In this document: positions 1 to 9,480 of the stretch, piece by piece | Layout: every line of letters begins with the position of its first letter | Position numbering within the stretch: position 1 is the stretch's first letter | NCBI GenBank assembly: GCA_047967505.1 | Contig: CM106540.1 | From: Dipteris shenzhenensis | Taxonomy: Eukaryota; Polypodiophyta; Polypodiopsida; Gleicheniales | DNA: 64,000 nucleotides | Reading direction: 5' to 3' (one strand) | Program-made: the position numbers and the translations under genes | The notes under the pieces: model-generated | What the model was told of the DNA's origin: nothing | The model's input: only the letters and a program-made list of their open reading frames with translations | The model's database searches: none

Positions 1-587
1 TTTGCTCTTGTATTACTGTCCTTGTTCAGATTGTCAAGCCTATATTCCCTCTGCTCACGTATGATTGAGATTGCCGAGATGTATACAGGCTGTCAGATAG
101 TGTGAGAGGGGGAAAAGATTGATGTGGCGATTCATCCGCAATTTCGAAAAGCTATGCTTGTTCTCATTAAGAGTCGTCCGTCATACGTTGTGTTCGTCTT
201 GTAGTTGGGACACTGTGTCGCATCAAGAGCGTTGCAAACTGAAAGAAGATATCGCAAACTCTGGACAAGGAGCTCTACTTGGTCCCGTGAGGAGTCCTAC
301 AAACAAACAAGAGGGTGTTCGGAGTCCCCATGTCGCTGTCAAGCAAGGTACAGGCAAATTTTCGACAATCAGCTCAATGCTCAATCACTCTCCTTCATTC
401 ATTGTCCCAGGAAACGTCCTAGTCGTTTACAGAAGACGTCATGATTCCATTCACAAGACGTCACTTTCTCATTATCCTAATCCGGACATTCAGGTCATCA
501 TGGGGTTCACAATTCACGTGGTGCCCAATAAATAAGGTGGGGATAGAGTTCTCCATGAGAGCTCTCAAAACAAAACAAAACAAAACT
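1..587. other. No supported gene
   Basis: Several overlapping ORFs exist here, the longest 138 codons on the plus strand at 119-535. I see no recognisable domain, no biased composition suggesting selection and no signal peptide. The stretch runs directly into the dispersed repeat that begins near 588, so it may be part of the same unknown element. Confidence 0.4.
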
Positions 588-855
588 AGATCCGGGCAAG
601 GAGCTCTTATGTAGAGGTAGTAAATGACGAGTGCATGCTTGACGATGATGCGTAGCAGTACGATGTTTGCGAACTTGAGTCGTAGTAACGTTGAAAGTTC
701 GGAGTGCACAATAACAGTTGGAATACGTGATCAACACTGAAGTGGAGTTTCAATAGTATTAATACTATAGCAATATTATAACAGCAACAAAAGTCGTAAA
801 ATTTTCACGAATGCAAAGAAGAAGCGTTCTTGCTTTGATATTCCAAAAATGATCA
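588..855 (+). repeat. Dispersed repeat R1, copy 1
   Basis: Compared by eye, this segment matches the reverse complement of about 55,040-55,310 over its whole length with moderate divergence. Shared landmarks include ACTAGATCCGGGCA, TGATCAACACTGAAG and GAAGCGTTCTTGCTTTGATA. No coding domain is visible in either copy. It is probably part of a larger transposable element whose ends I could not define. Confidence in the repeat relationship is high; its class is unknown. Confidence 0.75.
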
Positions 856-1079
856 TAGAGCTTTTCATTCATGCCCAAAAGAGCCAGAGATTTGAGCATG
901 TAAAAAGGAGTTTATTGTGTCGAAATACAGTAGTGCTGAGGCGCACAAAAATAGCAAAAATACTTGATCTACATTAAAGTGGATTTTTAATACTAATAAT
1001 GTTATATCAATATTATAATCATATCAAAGTTTGAAAAAGTTTCATGAATACCAAAAAAGAAGTGGTCTTGCTTTAATGA
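729..1079 (+). repeat. Diverged internal direct repeat inside R1
   Basis: The part of R1 at about 729-842 recurs in diverged form at about 967-1,079. Both start near ATC(A/T)ACA(C/T)T(G/A)AAGTGGA, pass through an AT-rich AATACTAATA-like core, then AAATTTTCACGAAT versus AAAGTTTCATGAAT, and end with a GTTCTTGCTTT-like or GGTCTTGCTTT motif. The second copy is not present beside the far R1 copy near 55 kb, so the duplication may be specific to this copy. Confidence 0.55.
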
Positions 1080-1176
1080 ATACAAAATTCAGGACTCTTG
1101 CAAAGGTATGATTTAACAGTTGTTCAAAATTGGAAGTCACGTCCATGTATCAAAAATGGACTTCTATGCAAGTACT

Positions 1177-1536
1177 CTAGACTATGTCCCTGTTTTTGAA
1201 GAAGTAGTATTTTTTTGTAGGATTTCCATGGAGATTGTTGTAGCCACGTGTCGAGTCAGTTGTGTTGAAATCTTTTATGAATTTTTCTTCGAGTGTATCT
1301 GCCTTGCTTTTTTTGTCTGTTGTGGCTAGGAATTCTGCTTTAAAATTCATGTGGAACAGTTTGTACCTATTGACATCATGTTTCATTTTCAAAGGAGGGT
1401 TAGTTCTATGTTGTGCAAGTCGTTTGTGAAGGTCACTACTTTGTCCAATATATCGTTTTGTTGTAGGAATGCATGGATACAGTATATATAATAAGGGCTC
1501 TGTGCCTTCTTCTTTGTCTTCATCGCCATTTCCCAT
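1177..1536 (-). CDS. GIY-YIG nuclease-like small protein, 119 aa
   Basis: This minus-strand ORF encodes a compact GIY-YIG endonuclease-like domain with no frameshift. The GIY half is degenerate (LLYIL, Tyr17). The YIG half is RYIGQSSDLHKRLAQHR (Tyr29, Arg39). Further on come LEEKFIKDF (Glu83/84) and GYNNLHGNP (Asn100/101). The spacing follows the known catalytic Tyr-Tyr-Arg-Glu-Asn order of the family, in which the domain nicks or cuts DNA using a metal ion. The N-terminus is acidic and the C-terminus lysine-rich. The start is the first ATG before the domain. No partner gene adjoins it; R1 lies just downstream. It differs from the Penelope-element GIY-YIG domain as I know it, and looks more like the stand-alone phage, viral or organellar type. 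Origin and activity are unproven. Confidence 0.65.
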   Translation of the reverse strand: MGNGDEDKEEGTEPLLYILYPCIPTTKRYIGQSSDLHKRLAQHRTNPPLKMKHDVNRYKLFHMNFKAEFLATTDKKSKADTLEEKFIKDFNTTDSTRGYNNLHGNPTKKYYFFKNRDIV

Positions 1537-1800
1537 GCATAATAAGACATTGATGAACTATGAGTTATTTCATGAGTACGTGAAATTGAGGATAGCATGT
1601 TTCGTAAGATTTGTAGTGAAGAATGTACCTGTAGGTGGCAGTGTTACATCGGTGTCACACTCACTCACACACACACACACATCCCCTTCCAGTGCTTGTG
1701 ATCTTGGAGTTATCGACAATTGGATGACTTATGCAAACATTACTAGCTTTGACCCCATGTCATTGAAAGAATTACCTACCAAGTATATTTACCTACCAAG

Positions 1801-3749
1801 TAAATATCAATGTGCAATGCATGGAAGAAGATAAATCAATGACCCTCCCTCCTTGAGTGTGTCCAAAGCTATCATGCGGCTCAAAGAGGAGAAATATACA
1901 GAAAAGTTGGCAAGGGGTTGACAAAAGACTTCTCGAAGTTCAAGCTTGGCCCCTCAGTGCACCAAAAAATTCCATTTTGTTGTGAAAGGAGGCATAGAAC
2001 CCCCTCAGGTGTGTATGAACCAAATCACTTTGTTTGTAGGGGATAAAAAACTACTCAACTAAGTTATTGTGCAGAAGCTATGTTCAAATTTCACAGCCCT
2101 CCGATTACCCACAAGGTAGAACTTAGGATCAGAACCTCGACTTTGTAGAACATTGACTGTGAATCTTGCTTTGTTGCCTTCATCTATCGCCAAACTTTCT
2201 AGAAAGGCATCACAATGTGCCAACCCTTCATTTTTACGTAGACCTCTCTCAAAAGTTGGATGCAGAAACATTTCGTTGTTACCAATCCTAATCATCGTGT
2301 GTAGTTTTGGATTTCTATACTGGATCTTCCCAGTTCATACTGGCTCAACAATCCCCTAGGGCTCAGAGCTCCCTACCTAACTGTGCATTCAACTAGTTGA
2401 GTAGTGGCAACAGGCTTAGGAACATTGTTAGCTACATACATATGTGCAATCAAAATGAGGAATGATATGGTGTGCTCTATGACTCTTGCAATGGCTCAGT
2501 AGATTTTGCACGAGCTTGGGTTATCAAAAAGTAATGGATAGCCCTAAACATTACATAGCTGCTCGTGAACACTATGTTTAGGCTTCCATGTGCCATTCGA
2601 GTTTTTTGGAGACACTATAGAATATACACTGAGACTCCACAAAAAACAAAAGGAATCATTGAGGTACAAGATGGTAGTTAAGCTTACAAATCCACATATC
2701 TCATGCAAGAGTTAACTAGTTTGGGTTTTCTATGCTCTACATGATTCTGACTTTCCCCCACAAATTGTTAGAGACGTGACTTGGTCGAGATAGATAGATG
2801 AATGCTGTTGCAATGCTACTTTCCTTCATCTTTCCGGCACTTTTTGCCTCTGGTGGCTCTTAACGACCTTATTTGTGGGAACACTACTCATTCCTAGGCT
2901 TGGCAAATGTTGAGATGAGGCCCTCAGTATGTCTCAGCTCGGTATCTTTTGAAGGCCATAGCTTTAGCAGCTACAGTGCCCTCATGCGCAACCAAAATGG
3001 AGAAGAGCACTTGACTGAGGCATGATGTTCTTGTTTTGTTGCGAATATGGATCTACATCAGGATTTGAGACTTGAGAGGTCGTAGGACTTACTACTTGGA
3101 ACAGAACTGGTTTGATGGAACTAGAAAGACCATTGAGTTGCGCCATGTTCTATAAACCTTAGATGATGGTCCTTTGCCTCCATGTTCTAAAACGAGAAGA
3201 ACTCGAGAGTCTACTTTGCCACACCATAGAGATACAAGAGCACTATGCTCTTGTTCACTATTATATATCGATTGTGCTCTTGTCCACTTGATAGTATGCA
3301 TGCAGTTACCATATTCCAACTCCTCAGTTGAACATTAGAGCGTGCTAATAATCAATTACAGAAATAGTCATACCATTTGTTTGAATTGTGGCTCATTATT
3401 AACCAACTTCCGTTGTTGTTACTACTCTCAAAGCTTCATGAACTTCGTGAGGCAAGATTGATGGTTTGATGCATGCTAGCTAATCCCACACCTTGATGGA
3501 CTACAAGAAAATTTAATGAGACATTGTTTTCTTCCTCATACTGGAGGTTGGGCATGTTCTGTCAAAATTACTATGCTCTGATCTATGTTTCATGGATTTA
3601 CATTGCCCTCATATCTATAGTATCTACAAGAGTAAGGATACCTAGCATGTAAACTTCGGTTCAGAGGACTAATACTTGCTTTTATATCATTCTACTTCAA
3701 TTTTTGGTGGATTTCAAAGTCCATTGTTGGATCTCCCACAGTCAATGGA
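1801..3749. repeat. Long direct repeat R2, copy A
   Basis: This segment matches 6,847-8,319 in the same orientation, starting at TAAATATCAATG in both and ending at a shared GGATCTCCC(A/G)CAGTCA motif. Copy A holds about 460 bp (near 3,097-3,556) that copy B lacks, and about 40 bp near 2,420-2,455 also missing from B. Starts are offset by about 5.05 kb. The spacing would allow two LTRs of one element, but I found no primer-binding site or polypurine tract at the inner edges, so a dispersed family is equally likely. Confidence 0.7.
2059..2295 (-). pseudogene. Unrecognised minus-strand coding remnant in R2 copy A
   Basis: This is a 78-codon open frame containing LHPTFERGLRKNEGLAHCDA and RGSDPKFYL. 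The same peptide, with substitutions and one break, is recovered from copy B at 7,050-7,330. Similar peptide text in two diverged DNA copies suggests the frame was once protein coding. I do not recognise the domain. It could be the C-terminal part of a transposon protein. Confidence 0.35.
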
Positions 3750-4790
3750 TATTTTTTGTTTGAGATCGTGATTAGTCACAGTAGAAATATCATCTTGGTA
3801 GACTCATTGGAATTTCCACATGCCATGAATTAAGTTTTATATTCTTATATTTTGGCTATGGGATGCAACTTTGGCATAGCTATGGGATTAATCAGCAAAG
3901 ATTGAGGTTTTGGGAGTTTTTCCTTGGCATTGGAAAATAGACCCTTAGCCATGTTTATATGAGATGTATGGTATAGAAATATCACTCTATTTTTTCCATG
4001 GGAGAAGAAAACTTTAGTCTTCTTTTCTTCATATTCAAATGTCTAGATTTATGAGAGTGCATTAGATTTTCTACTAACTTCCTATCCTTGCTTCGAAATA
4101 AGTATATGCATTTACTAATGATGTAGAATTGAGAGGAAATTTTCTAAGCCATTGTCAGACTATACATTATATTTTAATAGATTCGGTTTAATAAAAGAAG
4201 TATGGGAAAAGAAGAAACATTTTTTTTTGGAACTTTGGGAATCTTTCAATCTTGAGCTTTTTACTTATGCTTATTTACGTTCGTTGTTATGTTAACAAAA
4301 AACCATGGTTTAATTACTGCTTTTAGGATCCATGACTACCTGAGATTTCTTAGAAGAGATTAGTAAGGCTTGAGAGTTGGGCATTTGAATTTTAAATATA
4401 TTTTTTCTATATTTTCCCCAAATGTTTCCCCATAGTGTTCCCCTAATTGATTTCCTTAATAGCTTGTTCTACTTTTTCCCTATACTCCAGCTTGTATTTT
4501 TGGGAGTTATGATTGCCTACTTTTTCTTGTAAAGAAATTGATGAGACTTAAGAAAATAGACCTTAGGATTTTCACTGGAACTTTTACACTTGGAAAGGGC
4601 TTACTATGCCAGAAAGGAAACTTTAGTTCCTTTTGGATAGTTATGGGGAAACTTCTTTAAGCTAAGAAGCAAACATGGTTTCATTATTGTCTTTGGGAGA
4701 TTATTAAATTGAAACTTGGAATTGTCTTAGGTATGAACTGAGTTAAGATATATTTTACCCTTTTGTAGTATATATTGGTTTCTATGCATC
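3750..4790. other. AT-rich stretch without recognised gene
   Basis: Poly-T and poly-A runs, no ORF with recognisable content, and no clear terminal repeat. Nothing annotatable was found. Confidence 0.5.
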
Positions 4791-4800
4791 ATTTCGAGTT

Positions 4801-5130
4801 CCCATGCCTCCCACCCTCCCCTTGCACGCATGTCACATACCCCCCTTCTTCCACTCCCCATGCCCCCCCACCCCACCCCCCATGCCCCCCTCCCCCCCTC
4901 CCACACCCCATGCCCCCCCTTTCTCGTTGCGCGCATGTCGCGTACCCTCCCCCCCTCCCACTCCCCATGCCCCCCCCCCACGCCCACCCCCCACGTGCCC
5001 CCCCCCCCCCCCATGCCCCCCCCCTCCCACCCCCCATGCCCCCACCCACCCACCCTTGCGCGCATGTCGCGTACCCCCCCCCCTCCCACTCCCTATGCCC
5101 CTCCTGCCCCCCCTCCCACCCCCCATGCCT
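4801..5130 (+). repeat. C-rich minisatellite
   Basis: The tract is built from long C runs separated by CATGCCCC and by three spaced copies of a TTGC(G/A)CGCATGTC(G/A)C(G/A)TACC block near 4,823, 4,927 and 5,055. The higher-order unit is about 100-130 bp. The complementary strand is G-rich, so quadruplex or i-motif structures are possible. Open frames on both strands here are proline-rich or glycine-rich translations of the repeat and are not genes. Confidence 0.85.
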
Positions 5131-5239
5131 AACATGATTCAACATCATGATTGGTTGAGAATTGGGGAAAGGACAACAGGGCCTCTGATTAGCCCACATA
5201 TTCTCTTGAGAATTACTCTAACATTTTATAAGCATTCCA

Positions 5240-6840
5240 TCTAATTGTCAAAATGCCAACCCCTAATTATATTTGAATGTGAAGATTTGATTATGCTAGC
5301 CTGGATAGAGTGAAATGGATAACAACTGTGTGCCGGCATTGAAGCGTGGCTACCACAGCTCAAATGAACTGTTGTAACTTTCATTTGGTCGGATGGTGCC
5401 AGGTGAGTCAGAGTACCTCTCCATCAGGTTTGCATTGAAAAATTTGAGGCATGAAGATACGGTGTTGGCAACTTCGAGGAGTACTCTACTACGGATTATC
5501 TCCAACTACTGATAAATAGGATTGAACTTTCTATTGGACACTATTCATGAGTATTATTGTACTTTTTGCAATTTACTAACATGAATGTGAGTATGTTAAT
5601 TGACTCCCACTTTGTCACTTTGTCTCAGAAAGGATGATGGATTATTCTCACTTATGCGGTGTTAAGGCAAATGATATATGGTTGTATTTGGTTTACTGGT
5701 ACATTGAGAATTGATTCAGTAGTATAGTTGATAGGACAAACACACACATGTATATCCATTGTAAGATAATAAAAATCTAATGACTAATGGGTATACTTGA
5801 TTGGGTTTCAGGACCAAATTTAGCACTGGGACTAGAGAATAGCTCTCTCCCTTGGCTGCTAGACTTGGACATTGGGATCGACACCAAATTAATGGCTAGA
5901 AGCATTGCCCTTGGTATGTATAAGTCACAAGAGTCTTTAGTTCACCGTTCTGTTGCAAAGCTATCATACTCACAACACCAAATGATGGTGTAAAGTTTTA
6001 CTCCACTCTTTGATTTGTGAGTATCAGTCTCCAATTATTACAGAGAATTTATTTATATGCTCGAAGTTTTAATATTAATTAGAAAATTATAGATTTTCTT
6101 CTATTACTTTTACTCATGACCTCGACCGACTGGTCGTACAACGTCCACTTATTACACTCTGGTATTTTTTGACCGATTGGTCGAAGGATTCTTCCATGAC
6201 TATGGAAACCTTGCCACCCTCTACCGACTGGTTGGAGAGGCTATGATTGTGATGGATTTTTTATAATGATTCTAACTTAACTAGGGCATTAGTCTGACCC
6301 AATCCTTTGTGATGGGTGGACTGCTGCCCTCACTTGGATTATGTGTCAGACCTGCGGGAATGTGGTCGGTGGGAAACACACACACACACACACATATGTG
6401 GTTTCCCTCATTTTTATATCATAAAGAGACCACAATATTTTGAAGGGTAACTAGAACCCTATCATACTGTGATTGAACCTTGATGTGCTTAGTTTTCTTA
6501 GGGGAAGCAATTGATAATAGAGGCACGAATTCTTTAACTAGGATTTTGGAATAAGATAAGGAATTTAGAAGGAGGACCACTATACCCATCTACTAGATGT
6601 GGAGGTAATAGTGTGGACGATATTACTTCCAGCCATGAGGACGCTCCCGAATCTCAAGAGCTATGATGAGAGTTGATGCTAATAGATTTGTGTGTAGAAG
6701 TACTTACACCAGAACTAAGAAGCCAACTCTTGGAGGGGATAGTACTGCAAAAAGACAAATGTATTGAACATGACTACAAAGTTGACTATAATGTACTAGG
6801 TGTATTCATATTGGATCTGCACATGCCCACTTCAAGGAGC
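5240..6840. other. No recognised gene; CGACC/GGTCG motif cluster and CA tract
   Basis: The segment contains three related inverted motifs near 6,122, 6,171 and 6,222 (forms of GACCGACTGGTCG) and a short (CA)n at about 6,378-6,394. A small ORF at 5,787-5,993 has no recognisable domain. Nothing else is supported. Confidence 0.45.
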
Positions 6841-6846
6841 TTGGAG

Positions 6847-8319
6847 TAAATATCAATGCGCAATGCATGGGGGAAGAGAAATCAATGACCATCCCTCCTT
6901 GAGCATGTCCAAAGCTATTGTGCAGCTCAAAGAGCAAAAATATATAGAAAAACTACAAGGGGTGGACAATAGACTTCCCAAAGTTCAAGCTTGGCCCCTT
7001 ACTGCACCAAAAATTTCCATTTCATTGTGGAAGGAGGCACAGAACCCCTTCAGGTGTGTATGAACCAAATCACTTTGTTTGTAGGGGATAAAAAACTACT
7101 CAATAACGTTCTTGTGCAAAAGCTACGTTCAAATTTTGCAGCCCTCCAATGACCCAGAAGGTAGAACTTAGGATCAGAACCTCGAATTTGTAGAACATCA
7201 ACAGTGTATCTTACTTTGTCACCTTCACGTTGAGCCACAATCCTCTATCGTCAGACTTTGTAGAAAGGGATCAGGGTGTGCCAGCCCTTCATTTTTACGT
7301 AGACCTCTCTCAAAACTTGGATGCAAAAACATTTAGTGCTACCACTCCTAATCATCATGTCTAGTTTTGGATTTCTATACTGGATCTTCCCAGCTCATGC
7401 TGGCTCAATGATCCCCAAGGGCTCAAAGCTCCCTACCTGACTGCACATTAACTGGTTGAGTAGTGGCGACAATGATCGAAATGAGGAATGATATGGTGTG
7501 CTCTATGACTCTTGCAAATGGCTCAGTAGATTTTGCACGAGTTTGGGTGACTAGAAAGAAATGGATAGCCTTGAACATTACATAGCTACTCCTGAACACT
7601 ATGTTTGGGCTTTCACCTACCATTTGAGTTTTTTGGAGACACTATAGACTATACACTGAGGCTCTAAAAAAAAAAAAATGAATCATTGAGGTACAAGATG
7701 GTAGTTAGGCGTACAAATCCGCATATCTCATGCCAAAGTTAACTAGTTTGGGTTTTCTATGCTCTACATGATTGCAACTTTCCCCCAAAAATTGTTAGAG
7801 ACGTGACTTGGTTGAGATACATAGATGAATGATGTTGCAGTACTGCTTTCCTTCATCTTTCCAGCACTTTCTGCCTCTAGTGACTCTTAACAACCTTATT
7901 TGTGGGAACACTGTTCATTCCTAGGCTTGGCAAATGTTGAGATGAGGCCCTTGGTATGTCTTAGCTCGGTAGCTTTTGAAGGCTATGATAGCTTTAGCAA
8001 CTGCAGTTCCCTCATGCATAGCCAAATGAAGAAGAGCACTCAATTGAGGCATGACATTCTTGTTTGGTTGCGAATATCTACGTCAAGATTTTAGACTTAG
8101 AGGTCGTAGGACTTACTACTTGATAGACTATCAGAATTTCTATGCTCCGATCTACATTTCATGGATTTATATTGCACTCATATCTACAGTATCTACAAGA
8201 GCAAGGATACCTAGCACGTAAACTTTGGTTCAGAGGACTAATACTTGCTTTTATATCATTCTACTTTAATTTTTGGTGGATTTCAAAGTCCATTGTTGGA
8301 TCTCCCGCAGTCATTGGAG
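6847..8319. repeat. Long direct repeat R2, copy B
   Basis: Second, shorter copy of the repeat at 1,801-3,749, same orientation. It lacks the roughly 460-bp block present in copy A: after CTTACTACTTG near 8,112 it jumps directly to sequence equivalent to about 3,560. The minus-strand peptide RGSDPKFYL is preserved at 7,050-7,238. Confidence 0.7.
7050..7238 (-). pseudogene. Unrecognised minus-strand coding remnant in R2 copy B
   Basis: A 62-codon frame sharing RGSDPKFYL and FCT with the copy A frame at 2,059-2,295, followed by a SFLSPTNKVIWFIHT segment that has a counterpart in copy A. Further similarity (LHPSFERGLRKNEGLAH) lies upstream on the same strand at about 7,260-7,330 in another frame, so this copy is broken. 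Function unknown. Confidence 0.3.
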
Positions 8320-8639
8320 ATTGTTAACATTATCATTGACTTCTTCCTCGTGAATACATAAACACAATGTATGATAAGATTTACAGAATTCCTTCTCAAT
8401 AGACCAAGCACGTGCTACACTCAATCTATCATCTTGGAGTTTCTCTTGAACATGCACAAGAATGCTTTGCATTTAATCTTTGATGTTATACTGGCAAAAA
8501 GTGTTGAATTCCAAGAGCTAGTGCAAGGGTGAGGATGATCCATCAACTTGGAGACACTGTGTAAGGAAGGATCTATGAATGCATTTTTGAACAAAACACT
8601 TTGAAAGGAAACCGAAATTTTGTGAATGCTCTTGCAAAT

Positions 8640-9480
8640 GACAAATGCCTCAAAAACATGAAAGAAGGAGGGAAGAAAAGGGGTAGGAGGAAGTTAGGGG
8701 GGGTGAAAGAAGGAGAGGAGAAAGCAAGGGAGAAAGAAGAAGATGAGAAATAGGGGAGGGAAATATTAATGCACAGAAGGGGCTGAATATGAAGGATGGG
8801 AGGGGCTGAATATGAAGGATGGGCTGAATTTATGAGGGTAGTAGGAGATGAGATGGATGTGATGGATGCATGAGATGAGATTATCAATATGAGAGGGGCT
8901 TAATATGAAAGATAGCTAAAATTATGAAGGAGATGGATGAGGGGAGAAGGGGATGGAGAGATGGCTAAAATTATGAAGGAGATGGATGAGGGGAGAGGGG
9001 GATGGAAGAAAGGAGGGGAGAAAGAGGGGAAAGGGGATGAGAGGGGAGAAAGAGGGGAAAGGGGGAGGGCTAAATGAGGGAAAGGGGGGTTGAATATGGG
9101 GCAAAATTTAGATGGTGGGATGCAATGGAAAGGATAAAAATTAAAAAACAAACAAACAATAAGCAACAAGCCCTCTTCATTCAACAATGCGAATGGCTAA
9201 TAGATATGATATTAATGTAAACTTCGAGAGAGGTGAGATGAATAGTTACTTGGAGTTAGGTCTTGAGGTAAATGGAGTGCCTAAAAAATAATATAACATA
9301 TCATTTTTTAAGAGACTTGTGGGGGCAAATTGATTGTGGAGAGATTTTGAAGATGGAGAGGGCATTGGAGATCTTGAGTGTGGAAATGGAAAGGGAGAGC
9401 TTAAGAGGATGGAGAGGGAAAGGGAGAGCTTGAAAGAATGCAAAGGGAAAGGGTAAGCTTGAGTGTGTTGAAGTGGGAAA
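8640..9480 (+). repeat. Purine-rich tract with 49-bp repeats
   Basis: The plus strand is almost all A and G. A unit starting GAT(A/G)GCTAAAATTATGAAGG begins at 8,911 and again at 8,960 (49 bp apart). Shorter repeats such as GAGGGGAGAAAGAGGGGAAAGG follow to about 9,070. A second GGGAAAGGGAGAGCTT array lies at 9,385-9,460. The ORFs on the minus strand are serine/proline/phenylalanine-rich products of this composition and are not supported as genes. Confidence 0.7.

Noticed and set aside
4727-5244. Pro-rich and Gly-rich ORFs up to 146 codons on both strands
   Set aside because: All are readings of the C-rich minisatellite.
1801-8319. R2 copies as LTRs of one 6.5-kb retrotransposon
   Set aside because: No primer-binding site, polypurine tract or gag/pol text between them.
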